Assembly (NCBI GenBank): GCA_037134895.1
Contig: JBAXLI010000001.1
Coordinates: 124,001-188,000, forward strand
Length of the DNA: 64,000 nt
Source of the DNA: CAIRDP01 sp037134895
GTDB lineage: Bacteria; Bacteroidota; Bacteroidia; Bacteroidales; FEN-979
Direction: 5' to 3'
The translations under genes were made by a program, and so were the position numbers. The notes under the pieces were generated by a model, which ran no database searches, was not told where the DNA came from, and was given only the letters and a program-made list of their open reading frames with translations. This document shows, in pieces, positions 26,645 to 35,139 of this stretch (positions are counted from its first letter, which is position 1; each line of letters starts with the position of its first letter).

Positions 26645-29459
26645 TAAGATTCTGAACCTGGGATATCATAAGCGGGAATGCATCATTCAGCTCAATAAAC
26701 AGCCTTTCCAGCCTTTCGGGGTTTGGTGTTTCTCCGCATGACTCATGGATCTGCTGCAAAAGATCGCGCATTGGCTTTGCTGCTAGCAGGTCAATACTCG
26801 ATTTGATCTTATGCAACTGTTTGAGGAGTTCGGAAAAATCATTTTTCTGGTATGCCGTGTTAAGTGCAGAAAAAATCTCTGGAATAACTTCAATGAATTT
26901 CATAAGCACACCACGGATCTGTTCTTTGTTACCTCCGAGAGTCCTTGGTACTTTGTTCAGGTCGCAATACAATATTTCTTTTTCCCTGGCTTCAATGACT
27001 GTATTCTCAACCCGGGTATCATCCACCACATAGGCGGGTTCCAGTGAGACGGACTTCAGCACTTTAACATACAGGTCCTCCTCGTCGAATGGTTTGGAAA
27101 TATATTCATTCATCCCGGCTAGCCTCGCCCTTTCTATCGCTTCACGGGTGACGTTGGCTGTAAGTGCTATGATCGGTGTCGTATTGTGCAGCTCCTCACG
27201 GATCATTCTTGTTGCAGTAAGTCCGTCCATCACAGGCATCTGCATATCCATAAGCACCAGGTCAAATTCAGAAAGCCACATCTGGGATACAGCTACCTGC
27301 CCGTTTTCGGCAACCTCAACCTTTGCTCCCCATCGTTCAAGGATCGATTTAACGATGAACAGGTTGAATTCATTATCTTCAACGACCAGCACTTTTTTCT
27401 TGCCCAGAATGTTCTGATCAAAAATGATGGTCTTTTTAGCCTCCTTAAGGATTTTTGCATCAGTGATAGGCAATTGAAGTGTAAAAAAGAAACGACTGCC
27501 TTTTCCTTTCTCGCTATGAACCTGGAGGTCGCCACCCATAAGTCCGACCAGTTGCTTGCTGATCGCAAGGCCCAGCCCGGTACCCCCGTAAAGACGGGTC
27601 ACACTGTCGTCTTCCTGCCTGAAACGTTCAAAAACATGATCCAGGTGTTCACTGCTAATGCCGATCCCGGTATCGGAGACTTCAAACAGAAGTCCGGCTG
27701 TCTTTCCCGAAGCGGAGATCAGTTTGCAGCCTACTTCAACCTTCCCGGCCTGGGTGAATTTTATCGCATTGCTCACAAGATTGATAAGTACCTGCTGAAG
27801 CCTGACCCTGTCGCCCAGAACTGCCGAAGGAACCTGTTCACTAACATGGATACTAAAAGCGATCATTTTCTCTTCGGCTGCGAATTCCTGGAAACTGTAA
27901 ACCCTTTTCATAAGATCCTCTATAGAAAACGGCTTGGATTCCAGTTCGATCTTCCCAGCTTCAATCTTTGAAAAATCGAGGATCTCGTTTATTGTCCCGA
28001 GCAAATTGTCGCCAGAGATGATAAGGTTCTCGTTCAGTTTTTTCTGTTGCTGATTGAGAGGCGTGTCGCGCATAAGTTTTGACAGCCCGATCACAGCATT
28101 CAGCGGAGTTCTGATCTCATGGCTCATTTTTGCGAGGAAAAGGCTTTTCGATGCATTTGCTGCTTCAGCATCTTTAATTGCTTTACGCAGGTCAGTCTCT
28201 GTTTTTTTCCTGGATGTTGTGTCCCGGTATTGCCAGAGATTTCCAAGGAAGCGTTCATTCACAAAAATGGGAATATAATCCCTTTCAAAGATCCTGCCGT
28301 CGGCGAGCTCAAGTTCTTCGTCGATTACAGGTTTTTTTTCGCTGAGGATAACATCGATACGTTCAACGAATTGTTGGGGATGCATGAACAGGCCCATTGA
28401 CTGTTGGGCTGAATCGGAGCAGTCGGAGCCTAAAAGCAATTCAGGCTGAACAGGGATCCCGAACATATCGCAGAAGGTCTTATTGATGAGAGCAATGTTC
28501 CTGTTCTGGTCTTCCATGAGGATTCCTGAATGCATGTTTTTGATCAGGGTCGACAGCCGTGTGGTAACTGACTCCATCTCATCCTGAGACTTTTTCTGTT
28601 CGGAGATATCACGTTGTATGGAAATGAAGTTTGTGAGTTCGCCCTGGGCGTTGAATACAGGCTGTATCTGAAGCCTTACCCAATAAGGATTTCCTTCCCT
28701 GGTATAGTTCAGGAGGTCGGTTTCAATAGTTTCCTTTTTCTGGATGGCATCCCCGATGCGTTTAACTATGTCGCTGCTGGTTTCGACCCCCTGGAGGATT
28801 TCGCCTGGTTTTATCCCTTTGACCTCTTCGTAATTATATCCGGTGATTTTCTCAAAACTGCGGTTCACCCATTGGGTGAGCCCGTCTTTGTCGGTAATGA
28901 TGACCGCATTATCTGTTTCCTGAGCAATTAGGGATGCCAGCCTGAGTTCCGACTGTGTGAGGATGTTTCCATACATTCCCCCTGCGATGTTACAGATGAA
29001 CGAAAGAACTGCAACTGTTTCATCGGTGAAATGATTTTTTTGTGAACTCACAATCCCGAATGCACCTACCGACTGGTCTCCATTCATGACCGGAACGAAC
29101 AGTCGGGAACGAACAATAAAACTCCTGGCCGAAGAGATTGACCTTTGCTCGGGGTCGTTTTCAGTATCAGGAATGTTCAGAATCTTTTTCGTACGGAAAA
29201 CATGCCCCGGATGCCTGTCCATGGCCGTGCGTTCGGCTTCCTTTAGCTCCTGCTCATTAAAGCCCCTGGCCACAAGAAGTTTCAGGCGCTGGTCGGTGAA
29301 ATCAAAGAGGTATAAACCCGAAAACTCGATGTCTATCAAATCGTCAAGTACCTCCTCAACTTTAACAGCCAGTTCATCCATCGAATGTATGCTTGAATAC
29401 TGGGAAGTGAACGCATTCAGCCGGTTCAGTATCCCAAGTTGATCTTTTAACTTCAGCAT
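26607..29459 (-). CDS. Hybrid sensor histidine kinase (GAF-PAS-PAS-HisKA-HATPase-REC-HPT)
   Basis: 950 residues, soluble. GAF at ~10-165, PAS at ~170-295 (ITDKDGLTQWVNRSFEKITG), and a second PAS at ~300-415. HisKA has H447 in MSHEIRTPLNAVIG, and the HATPase has NLVSNAIKFT, DTGIGISSE and GGTGLGLAIS. The receiver has D738 in DLVLMDMQMPVMDG, and the HPT has H883 in QLHKIKSS. All residues for a phosphorelay are intact. The gene starts 4 bases after the GlcG/HbpS-like gene, so the two should be translated together. It points toward the other hybrid kinase across the ElyC-like gene, and its 3' end overlaps that gene. No DNA-binding output domain, so it needs a downstream receiver elsewhere. Confidence 0.93.
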   Translation of the reverse strand: MLKLKDQLGILNRLNAFTSQYSSIHSMDELAVKVEEVLDDLIDIEFSGLYLFDFTDQRLKLLVARGFNEQELKEAERTAMDRHPGHVFRTKKILNIPDTENDPEQRSISSARSFIVRSRLFVPVMNGDQSVGAFGIVSSQKNHFTDETVAVLSFICNIAGGMYGNILTQSELRLASLIAQETDNAVIITDKDGLTQWVNRSFEKITGYNYEEVKGIKPGEILQGVETSSDIVKRIGDAIQKKETIETDLLNYTREGNPYWVRLQIQPVFNAQGELTNFISIQRDISEQKKSQDEMESVTTRLSTLIKNMHSGILMEDQNRNIALINKTFCDMFGIPVQPELLLGSDCSDSAQQSMGLFMHPQQFVERIDVILSEKKPVIDEELELADGRIFERDYIPIFVNERFLGNLWQYRDTTSRKKTETDLRKAIKDAEAANASKSLFLAKMSHEIRTPLNAVIGLSKLMRDTPLNQQQKKLNENLIISGDNLLGTINEILDFSKIEAGKIELESKPFSIEDLMKRVYSFQEFAAEEKMIAFSIHVSEQVPSAVLGDRVRLQQVLINLVSNAIKFTQAGKVEVGCKLISASGKTAGLLFEVSDTGIGISSEHLDHVFERFRQEDDSVTRLYGGTGLGLAISKQLVGLMGGDLQVHSEKGKGSRFFFTLQLPITDAKILKEAKKTIIFDQNILGKKKVLVVEDNEFNLFIVKSILERWGAKVEVAENGQVAVSQMWLSEFDLVLMDMQMPVMDGLTATRMIREELHNTTPIIALTANVTREAIERARLAGMNEYISKPFDEEDLYVKVLKSVSLEPAYVVDDTRVENTVIEAREKEILYCDLNKVPRTLGGNKEQIRGVLMKFIEVIPEIFSALNTAYQKNDFSELLKQLHKIKSSIDLLAAKPMRDLLQQIHESCGETPNPERLERLFIELNDAFPLMISQVQNLINENQIDRPTGQ

Positions 29460-29463
29460 AGGA

Positions 29464-29886
29464 TCATTTTTGGAGGCAGCTCAATGCAGCCTGAGCGCAT
29501 AACTCATCGTTTTCATAATGGCCGCCACTTACGCCGATAGCGCCGATGACCTTCTCATTGAGCGTAAGGGGATGTCCCCCGCCCATCAGCATAAAGTCGG
29601 TAAACCCGTGAACGCCTTCCCTGAGGATAGGATCGTCTTTAATGAAATCAAACCAGGGCTTTCCTGTAGGAAGCCCGAACCCGGCTGCGGTAACCGCCTT
29701 TTTCCTTGCTGCATCAACCGAGATGAGGGGGGCATTGTCCATGCGGGTAAAGAATTTCATGATCCCGCTTTCATCGACAATGCAGACAGAAATGGCAAAA
29801 TTCAGTTCTTTTGCTTTGGCCATGGCTGCTTTTGCCATACAGAGCGCAGTTTCATGGCTTACCGATATTTTTGTGAACTCAGTCAT
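29464..29886 (-). CDS. GlcG/HbpS-family protein (DUF336-like)
   Basis: 140 residues. ALCMAKAAMAKAKELNFAIS, VCIVDESGIMKFFTRMDNAP, DAARKKAVTAAGFG and the Gly-rich MLMGGGHPLTLNEKVIGAIG followed by VSGG are the full signature of the GlcG/HbpS family. These proteins form small octamer-like assemblies. Streptomyces HbpS binds haem and tunes a sensor kinase, and other members lie in glycolate or propanediol operons. This copy has no signal peptide, so it is cytoplasmic. It is directly upstream (4 bases) of a GAF-PAS hybrid kinase, which suggests a ligand- or redox-sensing partner. Haem binding is not shown by the sequence. Confidence 0.86.
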   Translation of the reverse strand: MTEFTKISVSHETALCMAKAAMAKAKELNFAISVCIVDESGIMKFFTRMDNAPLISVDAARKKAVTAAGFGLPTGKPWFDFIKDDPILREGVHGFTDFMLMGGGHPLTLNEKVIGAIGVSGGHYENDELCAQAALSCLQK

Positions 29887-29939
29887 GGGAAAGATCTGTT
29901 TACCGGCCAGACCAGTTTAATGATACCGGCCCATCCATG

Positions 29940-29947
29940 CAAATATA
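29940..29947 (-). promoter_or_regulatory. Candidate -7 box for the GlcG-like/kinase operon
   Basis: TATATTTG on the minus strand (consensus TAnnTTTG), 54 bases before the GlcG-like start. The leader between them contains two copies of TACCGGCC (plus strand) at 29901-29908 and 29924-29931. Confidence 0.4.
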
Positions 29948-29975
29948 CATTAATCTTTCCCTTTTTAACCCTCAG

Positions 29976-32741
29976 CTACCTCCTGTTATTTACTTTTATG
30001 TCGATGCCCGATTGTTCCTTGAATTTATTCAGCCGGAATTTGAATGAGATCATAAAATACCGTCCGATCATATTCGAACGGGTCTCACGCAGGTAATTCA
30101 TCTCGCTTACTCTTTCGATCCCGGTATTCCGGTTCAGGAGGTCAAACCCTGTGAGGGTGAGCAGGCCCCGGTTGTTCTTAAGGAAATAGAAATTGACTTC
30201 AGACCCTAAAAGCGGAATATTCACCATGTCGTTAAAGGTCCTGGCATTGTAATTCGTGACATCCGCAGTCACTGCAAAACTCCAGTGTTCATTCGGGGTA
30301 AAACGGAGTTCACCGAAATATGCGAGATCAAAATATCGGTTGTTCAATGATTCCTGTAATGAATACCTTGCATTAGTCAGGGAAAAGGAGCCTCCGAAAT
30401 TCACATCCCATTTATCTTTTTTCCGGTTGTCGAAACTGATTGTTAAACGGGTCGTGAGATTCGTGTTGATATTCTCAACATTGTTAACATAAGTCAGTCC
30501 GCGGTTCCAGTTCTCTCTCAGACTGCCATGAAAAGTAAGCCCGAGCTTCCTTATGGGGGTGGAGAAATCTATGGATGCCGAGGCTGAATAGTCATCCGAC
30601 ACGTTCACCAGGGTCATTGATTGCCCGAGGCTGTCGTTAATGCTGCGGTTCCAGTTGATCTTATTGGAGGTATAAGAAGCATCAAGTGATGCGAAAAGGC
30701 TGGTGAATGAAAACTGGTCAAACATCAGCCAGTTGAAATAGAGTTCATGTGAATATTCAGGTTTCAGATACCTGTTCCCGTAGGTAAGCATGAGTGGATT
30801 TACATTGTTTACCACAGGCAGCAGCTGGTTAGCAGCAGGGTTGTTGACCGACGACATAAAGGAGACCGCCAGTCTCCGGCCTTTCAGATATTCATATTCA
30901 TACGTGAAGCGGGGGATCAAATAGAAAGCATCGTATTGAATGCGGTCCAGGTCGTTCAAACGGTTCATCATCCTGCCCAGTTCAATCTGAGCTGTAATCA
31001 GCAGTTTTGATTTGCCGGTATTGTACCTGAACCTGGCGCCGGGCTGGACACTGTAATACCAGCTCGAAAAAGCAGGGCTCAATGAGTCGATGACTTGCTC
31101 TGTTTCGGCGGGTATTCCCTGCTTACGGTTGATGTTTTCACGGGAATATCGCCCGGCAACCAGGGGTTCCAGATAAAACGAGCGGCCCAGGGACTGTGTA
31201 AGTGTAACTGCAGCATCTGTGCTGAACCTGTCGGAAAGCGTCTTCAGGTACTGCCAGGTTTCGGTTAAATTTTCAGGAAAATAATAATGGGTTATATTTT
31301 GCCATTGGAGCTTGCTCAAACCATACGAATATGCAGCACTCCCCGAGAATTTTATATTGGTATTATCTCGATTAAGTTTTTTTATGTAAGAGCCAGAAAG
31401 ATTCCCGTTAATGCGGTCGGCCCGGTCGGAATTCAGTGAAGTCATTGAATTGATCAGGCTGTCGTTTCTGAAACTCCCTGTTGCTGAAGCTGAGGTCCCC
31501 CTTGCATTTGTCAGAGAGGCCCCTCCTGAGAAAACGATATTCTGACTTGAATCTATCCTGTTTTTCCATCCGAAATTCACTCTGTGCACCCAGTTTTCAT
31601 CAATGGAGGAAGATGCCTGCTGCTGTATGAACGAACCCCCGGGCACGAAATTCTGAGAATACACACTCTGGTCGAGGCTGATCTCCGAAGCATTACCCAG
31701 GTAGCTGATATAAAAGCGGTTATTTTTTCGAAACTCGTGGGAGAAATTCAACCCTGCAGCCCCTGAAGTCACATACCCGTTTACGGGTTGCCCGAAGTTC
31801 ACTGGGTAGCTGTTGTCGCCTCCAACACCAATAGCAGCCTGGCCTCCTCCCCCTATGCTCCCCAGTCCGCCGTTGAAATTGAGATAATCGGAAAAGGAAA
31901 ACCCAAGCTGACTAATGTTGTTAATCATACCGAGAGCTGCAAACTGGTTTGCCCCGGTGAAACGGTATATTTTTGCGCTTCCCTGGTAATGATCTCCTGT
32001 GCCGGCACCTGCCATGACATCGCCGAAGACAGCCTTCTTCTTATCATCTTTAAGGACCAGGTTGACCGTTTTATCGTGAGAGCCATCGCTGATTCCGGTA
32101 AATTCGCTTTCATCCGATTTCTTATCATACACCTGCACTTTTTTAATGGCATCGGCAGGCACATTTTTTGTTGCCACCTTACTGTCGTTGCCAAAGAATT
32201 CCTTGCCGTCGACCAGGACATTTTTAACATCCTCCCCAACGGCTTTGATATTACCCGAACGGTCGACTTCGACCCCTGGCAATTTCCTCAACAGGTCCTC
32301 CGCAACAGCGTCAGGCTTGGTTTTGAAGGCAGCAGCATTGTATTCTATCGTATCTTTTTTAATCATGAGCGGAATATATTCACCTTTCACCTGGACTTCC
32401 TTCAGGCTTGTTTGTTTTGGTTTCAGGACCAAAGCCCCGAAATCACCAGCCTGGCTGAGAGGGAAGCTGATTTTTCTCCAGGCCGTCTGGTAACCCATGA
32501 AAGCCACCTGCATCAGGTATTCTGAAGGTTTGATGTTCCTGATCTCATAGTGTCCGGCTGCATTAGTGATTCCGTAAAAAGCAAGGGTGGAGTCGGCTGG
32601 CTTCAGGAGGGCCACCGTGGCAAACCCCAACCCTTCGCCTTTTTCATCAAGGATGTCGCCCGAAAGCATATTCGACTGTGCAAAGCTTACGATCTCGCTG
32701 AGCAGTGCAAGGAAGAAGAGAATCCGCTTTAATCCCATCAC
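29976..32741 (-). CDS. Outer-membrane beta-barrel protein, TonB-receptor-like with carboxypeptidase-like N-terminal domain
   Basis: 921 residues. A signal peptide (to ~AQS, residue 23) is followed by a CarboxypepD_reg-like domain (~25-115: GDILDEKGEGLGFATVALLK). A plug-like part follows (AEDLLRKLPGVEVDRSGNIK; VLVDGKEFFGNDSKVATKNV). The rest is a long beta-barrel of the OMP_b-brl_3 type, with alternating aromatic strands and a final YFMISFKFRLNKF strand. No SusC signature and no SusD neighbour is present. The pairing with a GLPGLI protein 2 bases upstream is common in Bacteroidota. The substrate is unknown. It may be a transporter or an envelope-stress component under the divergent two-component system. 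Confidence 0.87.
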   Translation of the reverse strand: MMGLKRILFFLALLSEIVSFAQSNMLSGDILDEKGEGLGFATVALLKPADSTLAFYGITNAAGHYEIRNIKPSEYLMQVAFMGYQTAWRKISFPLSQAGDFGALVLKPKQTSLKEVQVKGEYIPLMIKKDTIEYNAAAFKTKPDAVAEDLLRKLPGVEVDRSGNIKAVGEDVKNVLVDGKEFFGNDSKVATKNVPADAIKKVQVYDKKSDESEFTGISDGSHDKTVNLVLKDDKKKAVFGDVMAGAGTGDHYQGSAKIYRFTGANQFAALGMINNISQLGFSFSDYLNFNGGLGSIGGGGQAAIGVGGDNSYPVNFGQPVNGYVTSGAAGLNFSHEFRKNNRFYISYLGNASEISLDQSVYSQNFVPGGSFIQQQASSSIDENWVHRVNFGWKNRIDSSQNIVFSGGASLTNARGTSASATGSFRNDSLINSMTSLNSDRADRINGNLSGSYIKKLNRDNTNIKFSGSAAYSYGLSKLQWQNITHYYFPENLTETWQYLKTLSDRFSTDAAVTLTQSLGRSFYLEPLVAGRYSRENINRKQGIPAETEQVIDSLSPAFSSWYYSVQPGARFRYNTGKSKLLITAQIELGRMMNRLNDLDRIQYDAFYLIPRFTYEYEYLKGRRLAVSFMSSVNNPAANQLLPVVNNVNPLMLTYGNRYLKPEYSHELYFNWLMFDQFSFTSLFASLDASYTSNKINWNRSINDSLGQSMTLVNVSDDYSASASIDFSTPIRKLGLTFHGSLRENWNRGLTYVNNVENINTNLTTRLTISFDNRKKDKWDVNFGGSFSLTNARYSLQESLNNRYFDLAYFGELRFTPNEHWSFAVTADVTNYNARTFNDMVNIPLLGSEVNFYFLKNNRGLLTLTGFDLLNRNTGIERVSEMNYLRETRSNMIGRYFMISFKFRLNKFKEQSGIDIKVNNRR

Positions 32742-32743
32742 GC

Positions 32744-33508
32744 TTACCTTTGAATCTTGATTACGACATGCTGCCCTGTTCCGCCTTCAGCACCCATCTC
32801 CTTCATCTTCTCATCGACGATCTTTTTAAACTGTTCACGGGTTACCTTCTTCCCTTCCTTCGGCTTTTTAAATGCACTTTTATCTGGAGGGTTTAAATCG
32901 ACCGAGGTCGCTGTAATCAATCGGCTCCCGTCATTCACATCCACAGCAAGTATCATTCCCGGCAGGCTCCCATAACTCTGCGGACCTGTGGAAACAGGGA
33001 TGGAGGGTGTAAACCATGCACGGATGGTTGAGCTGTCGGCTTTCCTTACCGCTTCCTGGCAGGGAAATCCAAGTATGGTTTTCTGCTGCCCGGTAAGTTT
33101 CCAGTCAGAAGTCTCAAGTTCTGACTCTATAAGGAACATCCTGCTCATAAAATCACGCTGTTCGATCTGTTTGTTTTCTTTTAAATCACGGTATACCTGG
33201 TCATCGGAGGTCATTAACTGCACATGGATCATGGCCCCGGCCGACTCCTGTTCGACCTGGTCTGCCTTTGGCTTTTCAGCGGTGGGTTTGTACAAGGAAG
33301 CCTCGGTTGAAAAGAACAGGGTTTTATTTGCGGTCCTTTCCTTTGGAAGCATATCGGAGAACTGTGCCGATTCCCCTTCGAGTTTGATCTCCAGTTTCAT
33401 TTTTTCTTCATAATTGATGGTGCCGGATGTTTTCAGAGCTTCCAGACTTTGACCCTGGCTGGTCAGATAAAAGGCCATTGCAAGAGTTGCAGAAAAAATT
33501 GTTTTCAT
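32744..33508 (-). CDS. GLPGLI-family secreted protein
   Basis: 254 residues with a signal peptide (MKTIFSATLAMAFYLTSQGQS). The core has GTINYEEKMKLEIKLEG, FPCQEAVRKADSSTIRAWFT, and SYGSLPGMILAV, the local form of the GLPGLI motif. The C-terminal ~45 residues are Lys/Glu-rich (KEGKKVTREQFKKIVDEKM). The family is found almost only in Bacteroidota and has no established biochemical role. It is probably periplasmic and functionally tied to the barrel protein encoded 2 bases downstream. A candidate promoter and direct repeats lie upstream. Confidence 0.85.
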   Translation of the reverse strand: MKTIFSATLAMAFYLTSQGQSLEALKTSGTINYEEKMKLEIKLEGESAQFSDMLPKERTANKTLFFSTEASLYKPTAEKPKADQVEQESAGAMIHVQLMTSDDQVYRDLKENKQIEQRDFMSRMFLIESELETSDWKLTGQQKTILGFPCQEAVRKADSSTIRAWFTPSIPVSTGPQSYGSLPGMILAVDVNDGSRLITATSVDLNPPDKSAFKKPKEGKKVTREQFKKIVDEKMKEMGAEGGTGQHVVIKIQR

Positions 33509-33536
33509 GATTCAGGTTTGTTTTTGTTTATACCGG

Positions 33537-33544
33537 CAAAAGTA
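33537..33544 (-). promoter_or_regulatory. Candidate -7 box for the GLPGLI/barrel operon
   Basis: TACTTTTG on the minus strand, 29 bases before the GLPGLI start. No TTTG is seen 19-21 bases upstream. Instead the direct repeats at 33581-33600 lie upstream, which would suit an activator-dependent promoter. Confidence 0.4.
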
Positions 33545-33580
33545 AAGCCTGCCTCATCCGGCTGTGGTTAAGGCAAAACC

Positions 33581-33600
33581 AATTAAGGTTAATTAAGGTT
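33581..33600. repeat. Tandem 10-bp direct repeat (AATTAAGGTT)2, candidate OmpR-family operator
   Basis: Two perfect adjacent copies of AATTAAGGTT, with a third related block GGTTAAGG at 33566-33573. OmpR/PhoB-type regulators bind direct repeats with one-helical-turn (10-11 bp) spacing. The site lies between divergent genes, one pair of which encodes a histidine kinase and an OmpR-type regulator. Confidence 0.5.
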
Positions 33601-33630
33601 AACAGATGAAGGAATCACGAAGTATTGATA

Positions 33631-33638
33631 TATTTTTG
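33631..33638 (+). promoter_or_regulatory. Candidate -7 box for the kinase/regulator operon
   Basis: TATTTTTG on the plus strand fits TAnnTTTG and is 17 bases before the preferred kinase start. No -33 TTTG is present. The direct repeat ends 31 bases upstream of the box. Confidence 0.35.
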
Positions 33639-33654
33639 TTCCCGGATATTCCTG

Positions 33655-35139
33655 ATGAAAAAAATCAAACATATCAGACTGGCAGGTTTCCTGATGGCAT
33701 TGAGCTGGGTGCTGTTGTTTGTCTTCGTGGTTCAATGGGTCGTTGCCCGTTACTTTTCCGAAAAAGACATCCTCCGTGAAGACCTTGGCAGGCAGTTTGC
33801 TGAAGTCAACGTGCAGGTGCAGGACACAACACTCATGGTAAACCTCATAGATCCCATGATGAAGACCTCTCAAAAGGCTCATATAGCCAGGTTCGCAACT
33901 GACAGCATTGTGCTCATCAACAGAAAAGAACCACAGCATACATCCGCAGACAAATCAAACGGACTGCCTTCAAACAAAAAAGCAATTTATCGTATAAGTG
34001 TTTCTGATTCCGACTCTGCCCAGGTAAGCTCTCATGTAACGCATAAACCCTATACCGACTCGGGAAATATCTTCCTTCACAGCATCCGCCTTATCGTGGG
34101 CAAGGCAATAGATTCAACAGACAGTCCGGCTGTTCTTAACGAATTCATTTCGTTTAAAATCGATACTATACTGTTCAGGAAGTTTTTCAGCCGGAAACTC
34201 AAGAACCAGGGCCTGGATTTCAAATTCACAATGTACTCAGGCAAGGATATTGATTCAAGCCTCAGGAAGAGTTCAAAGTTATACCTGAGCAGCCGGATTT
34301 TCAACAGTTCTGTGGGAGCAGTGATCAATAACTTCTCATGGTACCTGTTCAAACGCATCATTCCCCAGGTCCTTTTTGCGATTCTTCTCCTTCTGATCAC
34401 AGGTGCAGCCTTCATATTCATGTACAGGACCCTGAAAAAGCAGGTGATGCTGAATACCCTCCGCAATGATTTTATAGGAAATATTACACATGAGCTTAAA
34501 ACGCCTGTATCAACTATCAAGGTCGCCCTTGAATCTCTGAGGAATTTCGACATGAAAAAGGATCCGGCAATTGCCTCAGAGTACCTGAATATGGCATTTC
34601 TTGAGATGGACCGCCTGGATCAGCTGATCGATAAAGTCCTGAATATTTCGGTGCTTGAGGAACAAAGCAATATGATAAAGCTTCACACCTCAGATTTGAA
34701 GCAGGTATTGAGCAAGGTTGTTGTCGCGGTTGTCCCAAGGATTGCCCAGGATCAGGGAGAAATATTGCTTGAAGCGGATGATGAGAATTACATATGCCCT
34801 GTTGACGAACTGTTCATCGAGGGTGTTCTCATGAACCTCATCGACAACAGTATAAAATACTCCGGGGGGAATCCATGGATATTGGCCAGGCTTGAACAGG
34901 ACGCGAAGCAGGTTATTCTTAGCATCACCGACAGAGGCCCGGGTATCCCTGAGCAATACCTGCAGAAAGTGTTCGATAAATTTTTCAGGATCCCTACCGG
35001 GGAAAGGCATGATGTGAAGGGGCACGGACTCGGCCTGAGCTATGCTGCCGCAGTGATGAGGCAGCACAGGGGCAGTATAACCGTAAGCAATAATGAAGAT
35101 GGAGGATGCACCTTTACATTAAGGTTTCCAAAAGAATGA
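33655..35139 (+). CDS. Membrane sensor histidine kinase
   Basis: I chose ATG 33655 (MKKIKHIRLAGFLMALSWVL). The frame extends 10 codons further up, but that part would enter the candidate promoter. The protein is 494 residues: membrane helix ~10-30, a periplasmic sensor of ~200 residues without recognised fold, a second helix ~235-255, then HisKA with H279 in NITHELKTPVSTIKV. The HATPase shows NLIDNSIKYSGG, DRGPGIPEQYL and GHGLGLSYAAAVM. This is a classical two-helix kinase. Its stop overlaps the start of the regulator gene (ATGA). It likely senses an envelope condition and controls the divergent GLPGLI/barrel operon. Confidence 0.92.
   Translation: MKKIKHIRLAGFLMALSWVLLFVFVVQWVVARYFSEKDILREDLGRQFAEVNVQVQDTTLMVNLIDPMMKTSQKAHIARFATDSIVLINRKEPQHTSADKSNGLPSNKKAIYRISVSDSDSAQVSSHVTHKPYTDSGNIFLHSIRLIVGKAIDSTDSPAVLNEFISFKIDTILFRKFFSRKLKNQGLDFKFTMYSGKDIDSSLRKSSKLYLSSRIFNSSVGAVINNFSWYLFKRIIPQVLFAILLLLITGAAFIFMYRTLKKQVMLNTLRNDFIGNITHELKTPVSTIKVALESLRNFDMKKDPAIASEYLNMAFLEMDRLDQLIDKVLNISVLEEQSNMIKLHTSDLKQVLSKVVVAVVPRIAQDQGEILLEADDENYICPVDELFIEGVLMNLIDNSIKYSGGNPWILARLEQDAKQVILSITDRGPGIPEQYLQKVFDKFFRIPTGERHDVKGHGLGLSYAAAVMRQHRGSITVSNNEDGGCTFTLRFPKE

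Noticed and set aside
27186..27971. Plus-strand open frame of about 261 codons
   Set aside because: It lies fully inside the minus-strand hybrid kinase, over the REC and HATPase coding parts, and shows no recognisable protein features.
31788..32525. Plus-strand open frame of about 245 codons
   Set aside because: It is antisense to the outer-membrane barrel gene and its composition is that of a shadow frame.
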